NCBI RefSeq assembly: GCF_021654335.1
Contig: NZ_AP023423.1
Coordinates: 2,045,001 to 2,109,000 of the forward strand
Length of the DNA stretch: 64,000 bases
Source: Sideroxyarcus emersonii
Lineage (GTDB): Bacteria; Pseudomonadota; Gammaproteobacteria; Burkholderiales; Gallionellaceae
Reading direction: 5' to 3'
Under the pieces are notes generated by a model. The model searched no databases and was not told the DNA's origin. It was given only the letters and a program-made list of their open reading frames with translations. Positions within the stretch are counted from its first letter, which is position 1. The number at the start of each line of letters is the position of its first letter. Of the stretch, positions 8,897 through 17,125 are shown piece after piece. The translations under genes and the position numbers were made by a program.

Positions 8897-10075
8897 ATGA
8901 AACACTCCAAGTATCTCATCGTCGGCGGCGGGATGACGGCCGATTCGGCGATCCGCAGCATCCGCAACATCGACCCCGGCGGTGCCATCGCGCTGTTCAG
9001 CGACGAGCATGACCCGCCCTACGACCGCCCTCCGCTGTCCAAATCCCTGTGGAAGACGCAGTCGTTCGACACCATCTGGCGCAGCCTCAACGGCCTCAAT
9101 ATCGACCTGCATCTGGGCCGCAAGGTGGTGGCGCTGGACGCGGAGGAAAAGACGGTGACGGACGATGCCGGCCGCGATTTCACCTACGAGAAACTGTTGC
9201 TGGCCACCGGCGGCTCGGTACGGCGCCTGCCGGATGCCGACGACAGCGTAATCTACTTCAGGACACTGGCAGACTACCGCAAGCTGCGTTCACTAAGCGA
9301 GCACGGGACGGATTTCGTGGTGATCGGCGGCGGTTTCATCGGTTCGGAAGTCGCCGCGGCACTGGCCATGAACGGAAAACGGGTAACGATGCTTTTTCCC
9401 TCCAACGCCATCGGCTCGCGCGTCTATCCGGCCTCCCTGGCAACGTTCCTGAACGCCTATTACCAGGAAAAAGGCGTGACGCTGCTCGCTGCCGAAACGG
9501 TGAAGTCGGTGCACAGGTCTGGCGACAAGGTCGTCGTCACCACGGGCAAGGGCCGGCAGCTCGTGGCCGACGGGGTGGTAGCGGGGCTGGGCATCCAGCC
9601 CAACACGCAACTGGCCGAGCAGGCCGGCCTGAAGGTGGACAACGGCATCGTGGTCGACGAGTTGCTGCGCACCAGCAATCTCGACATCTATGCCGCCGGC
9701 GATGTGGCGAACTTCTACAGCGCCGCGCTGGACAAGCGCATGCGCGTGGAGCATGAAGACAATGCCAACGTGATGGGCGAGATGGCCGGTCGGAACATGA
9801 CCGGACAATCGGACATCTACAGCCACCAGCCGTTCTTCTATTCCGACTTGTTCGATCTGGGCTATGAAGCGGTGGGCGAGCTGGATTCCGCTTTCGATAT
9901 CGTCGAGGACTGGCAGGAGCCGTTCCGCAAGGGGGTCGTCTACTACCTGCGCGACGGCCGCGTGCGCGGCGTGCTGCTGTGGAACACCTGGGGACAGGTC
10001 GAGGCGGCCACCCAGCTGATTGCGGAGAAAGCCGAACACTCGCGTTCGACCCTGCTGGGGCGCATCAGCGATTAG
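8897..10075 (+). CDS. FAD-dependent pyridine nucleotide-disulphide oxidoreductase (AIF/ferredoxin reductase type)
   Basis: 392 aa. It has the N-terminal FAD dinucleotide-binding motif YLIVGGGMTADSAIRSI, the YDRPPLSK segment found in AIF and ferredoxin/rubredoxin reductases, a second Rossmann motif VIGGGFIGSEVAAAL for NAD(P)H and the FAD-binding IYAAGDVANF. The C-terminal domain matches AIF-like proteins. No partner ferredoxin is adjacent, so the acceptor is unknown. The ATG at 8897 was chosen because AAAGGA sits 7-11 bp upstream; a TTG at 8882 would add five residues. Confidence 0.9.
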   Translation: MKHSKYLIVGGGMTADSAIRSIRNIDPGGAIALFSDEHDPPYDRPPLSKSLWKTQSFDTIWRSLNGLNIDLHLGRKVVALDAEEKTVTDDAGRDFTYEKLLLATGGSVRRLPDADDSVIYFRTLADYRKLRSLSEHGTDFVVIGGGFIGSEVAAALAMNGKRVTMLFPSNAIGSRVYPASLATFLNAYYQEKGVTLLAAETVKSVHRSGDKVVVTTGKGRQLVADGVVAGLGIQPNTQLAEQAGLKVDNGIVVDELLRTSNLDIYAAGDVANFYSAALDKRMRVEHEDNANVMGEMAGRNMTGQSDIYSHQPFFYSDLFDLGYEAVGELDSAFDIVEDWQEPFRKGVVYYLRDGRVRGVLLWNTWGQVEAATQLIAEKAEHSRSTLLGRISD

Positions 10076-10126
10076 GCCGCTCGCGGCCTCCGGCCCGATG
10101 CACGGGTGGGCTTGCGCCGGTGCCGG

Positions 10127-10612
10127 CTACTCCCTGGCGGGCAGCGAGACTTCGTTGCTGGCCAGGTCGATGTGGTTCTTCTTCAGGTAGGCGAGGAATT
10201 CCAGCGCGGTGGCACTGGCGTCCAGCTTGGCCGCATCGTTGGGCAGCAGGAAGATGGAGATGTCGCGCTCCACGATCTGCAGGCCGCTTTCCGATGCCGT
10301 ATCGACGATGTACTTGATCTTGTCGAGCAGCTTCTCCTCTGCCGGGGCAAACGGCAGCAGGATCCAGAAATCGGCCCCCTCGCGCGACACCAGGTCGGTC
10401 TTGCGGAAGGAGCGGCGCAGGGAATGCGCAACCTCGTCCAGCTTCTGTGCCGCTTTTTGCGCGCCGTAGGTTTCGCCCAGCAGACGCGAGGTTTCGAAAT
10501 TGATATGGGCGAGGCCGAACTGCAGCCCGCCGGAGTAACGCTTGGTGACTGCCAGCAGCCATTCCAGTGTGAACAGGAATTTGTCGCGGGCTTCAAAGTC
10601 TTCGTGTGACAT
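10127..10612 (-). CDS. Degenerate GGDEF-like domain protein
   Basis: 161 aa matching the overall GGDEF pattern: LQFGLAHINFE at the position of the usual I-D-D/N metal-binding strand, a helix with the LDEVAHSLR pattern, then KTDLVSREGADFWILLP where cyclases have DxxxRxGGDEFxxLLP. The signature reads E78-G-A-D-F, so catalytic E/D residues are missing and cyclase activity is unlikely. A GTP/c-di-GMP sensor or protein-interaction role is inference. GGAGG is 5 bp before the ATG. It converges with the FAD reductase, and its function is unassigned. Confidence 0.72.
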   Translation of the reverse strand: MSHEDFEARDKFLFTLEWLLAVTKRYSGGLQFGLAHINFETSRLLGETYGAQKAAQKLDEVAHSLRRSFRKTDLVSREGADFWILLPFAPAEEKLLDKIKYIVDTASESGLQIVERDISIFLLPNDAAKLDASATALEFLAYLKKNHIDLASNEVSLPARE

Positions 10613-10921
10613 AAGCACCTCCGCCTGGATGTTTCGATTACACCGCAGATCACTGCGCCAGTGGCGCCCGGTGACTGCCCTGCAATGCATATTCAAGAAC
10701 CAGCCGTTCGATCGATCTTTGCCCTTGAATTGTTATGAGCACCGATCACAATCCGAAAAAACCGCTGTGCATCGACATCCTCCTGCGATCACCATACCAT
10801 AAAGCAAAACCACATCCAATCGGATGGATCATCAGGGTGTGCCCGGCAATTCCGGGAGACGCGGAAAATTCCGATAATCAACCTGTTGCAGGAAAGTCCC
10901 AAACCGACAAGGAGCCGACAC
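10613..10921. other. 309-bp intergenic region between divergent genes
   Basis: No convincing gene. A weak sigma70-like pair reading rightwards is TTCCGG (10850-10855) and GATAAT (10873-10878) with 17-bp spacing, placed 44 bp before the DUF2461 start. A small hairpin CATCC/GGATG lies at 10813-10826. Both signals are weak. Confidence 0.3.
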
Positions 10922-11608
10922 ATGAGCGAGCGTTACTTCACGAAGCAGACCTTCTCTTTTCTTGCCGCGCTGGCAGAGAACAACGAGCGCGAATGGTTCG
11001 CGGCACACCAGCAGGATTACGAGGATTTCGTGCGGACACCCGCGCTGGATTTGATCAGCGACATGTCGGACGAGATGCCGGCGATCTCGCGCCACTTCCT
11101 GGCCCAGCCGAAGAAAGTGGGCGGCTCGCTGATGCGCATCCATCGCGATACGCGCTTCAGCCGCGACAAGACGCCGTACAAGACCAATATCGGTATCCAG
11201 TTCCGCCACGAGGCGGACAAGGACATCCATGCGCCCGGCTATTACCTGCACATCGAACCGGGCGAGTGTTTCGTGGCCATCGGCCTGTGGCATCCGGACG
11301 CCGATGCGCTGTTCAAGATACGCGAGGCCATCGTGCAGAACGGCGATGCCTGGGTGGCAGCACGCGATGACAAGACCTTCAACCGCCATTTCACGCTGGA
11401 AGGCGATGTGCTGGCCAACGCGCCGCGCGGGTTCGCCAAAAACCATGCGCTGGTGGAAGACCTGAAGCGCAAGGATTTCATCGGCCTGGCCAGCCTGAGC
11501 GAGGCGACGGCGACTTCGAAGAACCTGCGTCCGCAGGTGGTGGAGCGTTTCAGGCAGGCAGCGCCCTACATGAGTTTCCTGTGCAAGGCGCTGGAATTGC
11601 GTTTCTAG
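10922..11608 (+). CDS. DUF2461 (TIGR02453) family protein
   Basis: 228 aa. It matches the DUF2461 pattern: F-x-FLAALAENNEREWFAAH at the N-terminus, GGSLMRIHRDTRFSRDKTPYKTN in the middle (the most conserved block) and GYYLHIEPGECFVAIGLW after it. Full-length, biochemical role unknown. The ATG at 10922 follows AAGGAG at 10910-10915. It is convergent with a membrane protein gene; 6 bp separate the stops. Confidence 0.9.
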   Translation: MSERYFTKQTFSFLAALAENNEREWFAAHQQDYEDFVRTPALDLISDMSDEMPAISRHFLAQPKKVGGSLMRIHRDTRFSRDKTPYKTNIGIQFRHEADKDIHAPGYYLHIEPGECFVAIGLWHPDADALFKIREAIVQNGDAWVAARDDKTFNRHFTLEGDVLANAPRGFAKNHALVEDLKRKDFIGLASLSEATATSKNLRPQVVERFRQAAPYMSFLCKALELRF

Positions 11609-11614
11609 GCTGGG

Positions 11615-12448
11615 CTAATAGCTGGACGAATCGGGCTGTGCAGGTGCCGTAACCGGACCGACCGGCGATTGCATCGAGGTGTCCCTGGGCTGCGGTGCGG
11701 CTCGCGGAGCCACCGCAGCAGGGCTGCTTGCCGCAGCTTGCGCGGCGCGTTGCGGAGTGCGGGGAACGGCGGATACCGCGCCGGCGGATTGCGTTGCCGG
11801 CAACGGTTTGCGCGGCAAGCCGACGTAGGGCATTCCCGGCTGCCTGGGCTGTGCCGGTTGCGGTGCCACCTGGCTTGCGGCAAGGGGCCTGGCCGCCTCC
11901 ACCATCGATGCGCTGGCGGCCTCGGCCGGTGCCGGCTTGCTTGCCAGCGGCGGCCTGACAGGGAACGGCCTGTGGATCGGAGTGGCGGGATGCACGCCCG
12001 ATGCCGGTTGCGGCGCACTCCTGGCGACGAGCTCCGGTTTGGCGATCTCTGGTTTGATCGTTTCGGTCTGCGCCGGAACTGCCGGCACGCGCTCCATCGG
12101 CGGCGCTACGACAGGTGCGGGGGCGGGGGCGGGCGCCGGCTCGGGCTGGAAGGGCCGCGCCATCTCACGCTCGTCCATGCCGGCATGCGGCAGCGAGTCT
12201 GCGCTCTGCAAGGCATCGACCGGACGGAAGGCGAGCCAGCCTTGCCAGGCGATGGCGGCGACCGCCACGATGACGACCAGCCACAGCGCGCGGCGGACAT
12301 TGTCGTGCTTGCGGATGATGCGGACCTTGGCCCGGCCGAAGATGTTGTGGGTGATCTCTGCCTCGCCGATCTCGGTCCAGACGCTAGGCGAGGCGGGGGG
12401 CAGCAGCTGGCGGTCTGAAATATCGAGTTGGCTGTTCTCGTGGCTCAT
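11615..12448 (-). CDS. Single-pass membrane protein with long Pro/Ala-rich tail
   Basis: 277 aa. The N-terminal 60 residues are cytoplasmic and compositionally normal (EIGEAEITHNIFGRAKVRI). One transmembrane segment follows at about 66-82 (ALWLVVIVAVAAIAW). The remainder is very rich in Pro, Ala and Gln, including a PAPAPAPAP run, as in TonB- or FimV-like periplasmic linkers. No globular domain is recognised. It sits about 100 bp downstream of pilU on the same strand, so a role in the envelope or pili is possible but is inference from context only. The start at MSHENSQ follows an AGGGAG-like site. Confidence 0.72.
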   Translation of the reverse strand: MSHENSQLDISDRQLLPPASPSVWTEIGEAEITHNIFGRAKVRIIRKHDNVRRALWLVVIVAVAAIAWQGWLAFRPVDALQSADSLPHAGMDEREMARPFQPEPAPAPAPAPVVAPPMERVPAVPAQTETIKPEIAKPELVARSAPQPASGVHPATPIHRPFPVRPPLASKPAPAEAASASMVEAARPLAASQVAPQPAQPRQPGMPYVGLPRKPLPATQSAGAVSAVPRTPQRAAQAAASSPAAVAPRAAPQPRDTSMQSPVGPVTAPAQPDSSSY

Positions 12449-12500
12449 TGTCTGCGCTCCCTGAATATTGCAGATCGACGGTGACATGATAACAAGTAAT

Positions 12501-12545
12501 CGTCATGCCCGCGCGTGCCGGGATCGCCCCGGGCGCGCGATCCCC
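12501..12545. repeat. REP-like palindromic element after pilU
   Basis: Begins CGTCATGCCCGCG, the head of the common 'GTCATKCCCGCG' dispersed repeats, and contains a hairpin GATCGC (12522-12527) / GCGATC (12537-12542). It lies 2 bp from the pilU stop on its 3' side and may double as transcript-end structure. A related element starts at 50041. Confidence 0.45.
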
Positions 12546-12546
12546 G

Positions 12547-13881
12547 CTACTCCAGCGACAGCTCGATCTTGTCCAGCACGATGGGAGGTTGCTGCGGCTT
12601 TTCCGCCTGCGCCAGTTCCTGCTGCTGTTTTTCCTGCTGCTGCTTGGCCAGTTGTGCCGCCTCGTACTGGCGCTTGTGCTCTTCCTGCGCGGCCAGTTCC
12701 TTCTTCCGTTCTTCTTCCAGCTCCTCCGGCGTCTTGTGCACATGCAGCGACAGCTCGATACCCGATGCGTCGCCCGGTTCGCCGCGCTTGCTCTTGAGCT
12801 TGATGTTCAGGCGCAGTTCGTTGGCGGAGTCGGCGTTGCGGATGGCCTCCTCGTAGGAGATGTAGCCTTCGTTGTACAGCTCGAACAGCGACCAGTCGAA
12901 GGTACGCATGCCGAGTTCGCGCGATTTTTCCATGATGCCCTTGATCTCATGGAATTCGCCCTTGAATATCTTGTCGGCGATGATCGGCGTGTTGAGCAGG
13001 ATCTCGATGGCGGCCTTGCGCCCCTTGCCATCCTGGGTGCGCACCAGCCGCTGCGAGATGAGCGCGCGCATGTTGGCGGAGAGGTCCATCAGCAGCTGGT
13101 TGCGGCGCTCTTCGGGGAAGAAGTTGATGATGCGGTCGATGGTCTGGTTGGTGCTGTTGGCATGCAGCGTACCCAGGCACAGGTGGCCGGTCTCGGCGAA
13201 GGCGATGGCGTGCTCCATGGTCTCGGCATCGCGGATCTCGCCGATGAGGATGACGTCCGGCGCCTGGCGCAGCGTGTTCTTCAGCGCGTGATGCCAGCTG
13301 TGCGTATCCACGCCCACTTCGCGGTGGGTGATCAACGACTGCTTGGACTGGTGCACATACTCGACCGGGTCCTCGACGGTGATGATATGTCCCTTGGAGG
13401 TGCTGTTGCGATGGTCGATCATCGCGGCCAGCGAGGTGGATTTGCCGGAGCCTGTGCCGCCGACCACCAGCACCAGCCCGCGCTTGTGCATGATGACTTC
13501 CTTGAGCACTTCCGGCAGGCCCAGCTTCTCGAAATTCGGGATCTCGGCGGCGATGGTGCGGATGACCATGCCGACGTTCTGCTGCTGCACGAACACGTTG
13601 ACGCGGAAGCGCGACACGCCAGGCACGGAGATGGCGAAGTTGCATTCCATCTCCTTCTCGAACTCCGCGCGCTGCCCCTCGTTCATCAGCGCATACGCCA
13701 GCTGGCGGGTGATCGCCCCGTTGAGCTTCTGCGAGGTCATCGGCGTCATCTCGCCGTGCGCCTTCATGCTGGGCGGAAAGTCGTTCGAGATGAACAGGTC
13801 GGAGCCCCCTGCCCTGCTCATGGCAGTGAGCAGTTTGATGATGTATTCGTATGCCTGCTGGTCGGAGAGCCCTGATGACAT
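12547..13881 (-). CDS. pilU: Type IV pilus retraction ATPase PilU
   Basis: 444 aa GspE/PilT-superfamily ATPase. Walker A is GGTGSGKST (about 141-149), followed by ITVEDPVEYVH, the Walker B region VILIGEIRD and the His box LGTLHANST. PilU aids PilT in retracting type IV pili at the inner-membrane base. PilU rather than PilT is inferred from the long C-terminus and sequence style. The last ~70 residues are an unusual Glu/Gln-rich extension (EEERKKELAAQEEHKRQ, KQQQEKQQQELAQ) beyond the roughly 380 aa typical of the family. pilT is not in the window. Confidence 0.92.
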   Translation of the reverse strand: MSSGLSDQQAYEYIIKLLTAMSRAGGSDLFISNDFPPSMKAHGEMTPMTSQKLNGAITRQLAYALMNEGQRAEFEKEMECNFAISVPGVSRFRVNVFVQQQNVGMVIRTIAAEIPNFEKLGLPEVLKEVIMHKRGLVLVVGGTGSGKSTSLAAMIDHRNSTSKGHIITVEDPVEYVHQSKQSLITHREVGVDTHSWHHALKNTLRQAPDVILIGEIRDAETMEHAIAFAETGHLCLGTLHANSTNQTIDRIINFFPEERRNQLLMDLSANMRALISQRLVRTQDGKGRKAAIEILLNTPIIADKIFKGEFHEIKGIMEKSRELGMRTFDWSLFELYNEGYISYEEAIRNADSANELRLNIKLKSKRGEPGDASGIELSLHVHKTPEELEEERKKELAAQEEHKRQYEAAQLAKQQQEKQQQELAQAEKPQQPPIVLDKIELSLE

Positions 13882-13994
13882 CGCATTTCCTCGCTACGGT
13901 TGTTCCAGTGGGATGAGCGGCGCATTTTAGCAGCCCGCGATGCGGGTTTTGTGTTTTTAGGATATCGTCCGCCTATCTCGTTCGGGGAGCAGAC

Positions 13995-14909
13995 ATGAGG
14001 CAGCGCGTGTTGATTTTGGGTTACGGCAAGATGGGCCATGCCATGGAGAGCCTGGTGGCCGACAGGCATGATGTCCGCATCTGGAACCTGGGCACCGTGG
14101 TCAAGGGCGGACATGCGACGCTGGAGGAAGAGGTCGCCGACGCCCAGGTGATCCTGTTCTGCCTGCCGGTGAATCCGCACCACGAGATCGCCAGCCGCAT
14201 CGCCCCCTATCTGGCGCAGGGCAGCCTGTGCCTGACCATCGCCAAGGGGCTGGACGAATCGGGGCGGACCGCGGCACAGATCTTCGAGCGCGTGCTCACG
14301 GGCGGGCGTCACTACGGCGTGGTGTACGGCCCGATGATCTCGGCGGAGATTCTGGCGGGGCGGCATGCCTTCGCCGATGTGGTGCTGTCCGACATGGGCG
14401 ATTTCGACATCATCCAGAGCCTGTTCCACGGCGGCAAGCTGGTGTGCCAGCAGGCCTCGGACATGCATGGTCGCAGCTGGTCGGTGATCCTGAAGAACGT
14501 GTACGCCATCATGTTCGGCGTATCGGACGAATTGAAACTGGGCAACAACATGCGCGGCCACCTGATGGTCGCCGCGATCTCCGAACTGTCGGGCATCGTG
14601 CAGTCGTTCGGCGGGCAGGCACATACTCCCTACAGTTACGCCGGGCTGGGCGACCTGCTGACCACGGCCACCAGCGAGGATTCGCATCATCATGCGCTCG
14701 GGCGGCAGCTGGTGCGCGGCGAGTGGTCGGACATCTCCGGCGAGGGCGTGCACACCTTGCAGATGGTGGAGAAGTTCCACCCGTTCGAGTGGCGCGCCTA
14801 TCCGCTGTTCTCGCTGGCGCACGACATCGTCACACAGCCTGCGACGCTGCGGGAACGGGTGGAGGATTACCTGAAGCAGCTGCGGGAGATGGAAAGCTGC
14901 GCGATCTGA
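13995..14909 (+). CDS. GpsA-like NAD(P)-dependent glycerol-3-phosphate dehydrogenase
   Basis: 304 aa. An N-terminal Rossmann motif LGYGKMGHAM (G9, G11, G14) is followed by VKGGHATLEEEVADAQVILF, the TIAKGLDES loop, the GPMISAEILAG motif (GpsA has GPxxAxE) and ILKNVYAIMFGVSDEL, with the likely catalytic Lys at about 167. GpsA reduces dihydroxyacetone phosphate to sn-glycerol-3-phosphate for phospholipid synthesis. Several motifs are diverged from canonical GpsA, so a paralogue with another substrate is possible. It is divergent from pilU. Confidence 0.8.
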   Translation: MRQRVLILGYGKMGHAMESLVADRHDVRIWNLGTVVKGGHATLEEEVADAQVILFCLPVNPHHEIASRIAPYLAQGSLCLTIAKGLDESGRTAAQIFERVLTGGRHYGVVYGPMISAEILAGRHAFADVVLSDMGDFDIIQSLFHGGKLVCQQASDMHGRSWSVILKNVYAIMFGVSDELKLGNNMRGHLMVAAISELSGIVQSFGGQAHTPYSYAGLGDLLTTATSEDSHHHALGRQLVRGEWSDISGEGVHTLQMVEKFHPFEWRAYPLFSLAHDIVTQPATLRERVEDYLKQLREMESCAI

Positions 14910-14931
14910 GGGCGGACCGGGGGAACGGTCC

Positions 14932-15399
14932 CTAGCCTGGCTTTGCCATCGCGGCAAAGCTCGATATCTTGCTGAGCAGTTCGCCCATGTTTTTTGCCTT
15001 GGCTTCCAGTTCCGCCGACTTCGCCTGTTCCTGCCTGAGGCTTTCCTTGTGCTGTTCGACGGTACGCATGAGTTCGAGCGATTTCTTCCGCTCTTCTTCA
15101 AGCTGCGCGTTCTTCTTTGCCATCTCGCCCGCCTCAAGCTCAGCCAGTGCCTTCACCTTGGCTTCCATCTCGGCCATCTTCTTCGCAAGCTCGGCCGATC
15201 TGGCCTGTTCCTGCTTGAGGCTTTCGCGCAGCTGGACGATGGTCTTCAGGTGTTCGAGCGACTTGCTCCGCTCTTCTTCGAGCAGCGCACTGATTTTGGC
15301 GAGCTCAAGGGATTTCTTCTCCTCTTCCGCAAGACTGGCCTGCGTGGCGACGCTCTTGGTCTCGCCTGTATATGCCCGGAGCTTTAATGTCTTTTCCAT
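14932..15399 (-). CDS. Coiled-coil protein with internal 60-residue duplication
   Basis: 155 aa, nearly all charged heptad-like helix rich in Glu, Lys, Leu and Ala. A unit with LEEERSKSLEHL and SLKQEQARSAELAKK recurs 60 residues later as LEEERKKSLELM and SLRQEQAKSAELEAK; the DNA copies are offset by exactly 180 bp (for example 15023 and 15203). No signal peptide and no known family. The start at MEKTLKLRAYTGE was chosen because upstream sequence is Arg-rich and non-coding in style. A filament or scaffold role is conceivable but unsupported. Confidence 0.72.
   Translation of the reverse strand: MEKTLKLRAYTGETKSVATQASLAEEEKKSLELAKISALLEEERSKSLEHLKTIVQLRESLKQEQARSAELAKKMAEMEAKVKALAELEAGEMAKKNAQLEEERKKSLELMRTVEQHKESLRQEQAKSAELEAKAKNMGELLSKISSFAAMAKPG
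15023..15287. repeat. Two tandem DNA units of 180-bp period inside the coiled-coil gene
   Basis: 15023-15107 and 15203-15287 are visibly similar (shared GCCTGTTCCTGC, GAGGCTTTC and CGCTCTTCTTC blocks) at an exact 180-bp offset, in frame. This indicates a past in-frame duplication that built the coiled coil. Confidence 0.75.
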
Positions 15400-15515
15400 G
15401 GGGGCTATTCTCTTGAATTCGGGTCGGCAGCGCAACACCCGGCTTCGCCGAACGGTCCGGCGGGATTTCTCCTTATAATGCCTGCCTTGATACCTGCATA
15501 ACCCGATCGCATTCG

Positions 15516-16589
15516 ATGCCCCATCTCGTCGTCTCCATCTCCGGCCACGGTTTCGGCCATGTCGCACAGACCGCTCCCATCCTGAACCTGCTGCATGAAC
15601 GCATGCCGCAGCTGCGCCTCACAGTGCGCTCTGCGGTACCGCCCATGCACCTGAAATCGCGCATCAAGGCGCCGTTCCAGCAGCTGGGCAGCGAGGGCGA
15701 CATCGGCATGATGATGTCGTCGGCGCTGGATGTGCGTGCCGAGGAGAGCCGGGACGCCTATCGTGCCTTCCATGCCGACTGGGATGCGCGCGTCGCCGAC
15801 GAGGCGCGCCTGCTGCGCGAGCTCGGTGCGGACATGGTGCTCTCCAACGTAGGTTATCTCGCGCTGGCGGGGGCACAGCGTGCAGGCATCGCCAATGCCG
15901 CGCTGTGTTCGCTGAACTGGTTCGACATCTACCGCCACTATTGCGGCGACGATGCCATTGCGGCGCAGATACGCGGCTGCTACGCCGGAGCGGATGCATT
16001 CCTGCGCACCACACCGGGTATGGCGATGGATACGCTCCCCAACCTCGTCCCGGTCGGCCCCATCGCGGCCATTGGGCACGACAGGCGCGACGATCTGCGC
16101 CGCCATCTGCGGCTTTCCCGCGACGAACGCCTGGTGCTGGTGAGCATGGGCGGTATCGCCAGCCGCTTGCCGATGGAAGGCTGGCCGCACATCGACGGCG
16201 TGCGCTGGCTGGTGCAGGACAGCTGGCAGGTGCGGCGCTCGGATGCCGTGGTGCTGGAGTCGCTGCCGATGGGGTTCGACGACCTGCTGGCCAGCTGCGA
16301 TGCGCTGCTGTGCAAACCGGGTTATGGCAGCTTCGTCGAAGCCGCCTGCAGCGGCACGCCGGTGTTGTTCGTGAGCCGCGAAGGCTGGCCGGAAGCGCCG
16401 CCCCTGGTCGAATGGCTGGGACGGCACGGCGTATGCCGGGAAGTCCCGCGCAGGCAGATGGAAAGCGGGGACATCGCGGATGCGCTGTTCGGCCTCTGGT
16501 CCGCGCCTGCGGCCATGCTGCTGCAGCCGGACGGCACGGCACAGGCGGCGGACTGGATCAGCCAGCGGCTATCCCTTTCGGGGGATTGA
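15516..16589 (+). CDS. GT-B family glycosyltransferase-like protein
   Basis: 357 aa. The N-terminus VVSISGHGFGHVAQTAPILN is the glycine-rich loop of GT-B/MGT-type glycosyltransferases (also seen in L-arabinokinase-like N-domains). The C-terminal half has VLVSMGGIASRLP and DALLCKPGYGSFVEAACSGTPVLFVSREGWPE, the nucleotide-sugar binding region (GxGS...A...G.P). Donor and acceptor cannot be told from sequence. It is divergent from the coiled-coil gene; a conserved hypothetical follows about 55 bp later. Confidence 0.8.
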   Translation: MPHLVVSISGHGFGHVAQTAPILNLLHERMPQLRLTVRSAVPPMHLKSRIKAPFQQLGSEGDIGMMMSSALDVRAEESRDAYRAFHADWDARVADEARLLRELGADMVLSNVGYLALAGAQRAGIANAALCSLNWFDIYRHYCGDDAIAAQIRGCYAGADAFLRTTPGMAMDTLPNLVPVGPIAAIGHDRRDDLRRHLRLSRDERLVLVSMGGIASRLPMEGWPHIDGVRWLVQDSWQVRRSDAVVLESLPMGFDDLLASCDALLCKPGYGSFVEAACSGTPVLFVSREGWPEAPPLVEWLGRHGVCREVPRRQMESGDIADALFGLWSAPAAMLLQPDGTAQAADWISQRLSLSGD

Positions 16590-16644
16590 TTTCACCCCGC
16601 CTGAGCGGCAGGATGGGCTTTCTCAACCAGCTGAAGGGATTGCC

Positions 16645-17064
16645 ATGATCGAGTACATCTTCTTCGATATCGCACTGCGCGATAAATTCGTGTCCTATGT
16701 GGAAAAGCGCGGCGTGCCCTACACGGCGCCCGAGGACAACATGGGCATGGTGGTGGCGATCCCCGAGGAGATTCCCGAGTTGGTGTCGGACGATATCGAG
16801 GAATACTACAACACGCTGGAGGACGAGCAGGAAGCGCAGAGCGAGACCGAAGGCGACCTGAAACGGCTGGCCGGCTTCCGCTTCAATCTACCGAACGGGG
16901 AATCGCGCATGCTGCCGCTGCAAACGGCGTTGGCCAACCGCCTGCTGGCGAGCTTCTCGCTGGAGGAGATCCAGGCCTTGTTCGATGCCGTGGCATACTG
17001 TACGCTGAACCCGAACGACGAGCATCTGTGCCACATACTGGCGGCCCAAAAAGGCAAAGATTAA
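16645..17064 (+). CDS. Conserved hypothetical protein, acidic
   Basis: 139 aa starting MIEYIFFDIALRDKFVSYVEK. The central part is strongly acidic (SDDIEEYYNTLEDEQEAQSETEGD) and the C-terminus contains LQTALANRLLASFSLEEIQALFDAVAYC. No recognised family. Its coding quality and the terminator right after it support a real gene. An AAGGGA site lies about 8 bp before the ATG. Function unknown. Confidence 0.72.
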   Translation: MIEYIFFDIALRDKFVSYVEKRGVPYTAPEDNMGMVVAIPEEIPELVSDDIEEYYNTLEDEQEAQSETEGDLKRLAGFRFNLPNGESRMLPLQTALANRLLASFSLEEIQALFDAVAYCTLNPNDEHLCHILAAQKGKD

Positions 17065-17082
17065 ACCGTCGTTCGCCCGATA

Positions 17083-17108
17083 AAAAAGCCCGCTCAAGCG
17101 GGCTTTTT
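17083..17108. terminator. Bidirectional rho-independent terminator
   Basis: Stem AAAAAGCCCGC (17083-17093), loop TCAA, stem GCGGGCTTTTT (17098-17108). It has T-tracts on both strands and lies between the convergent 16645 gene and slyD, so it can end both transcripts. Confidence 0.9.
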
Positions 17109-17125
17109 ATTCGCGGCACGGTCGC

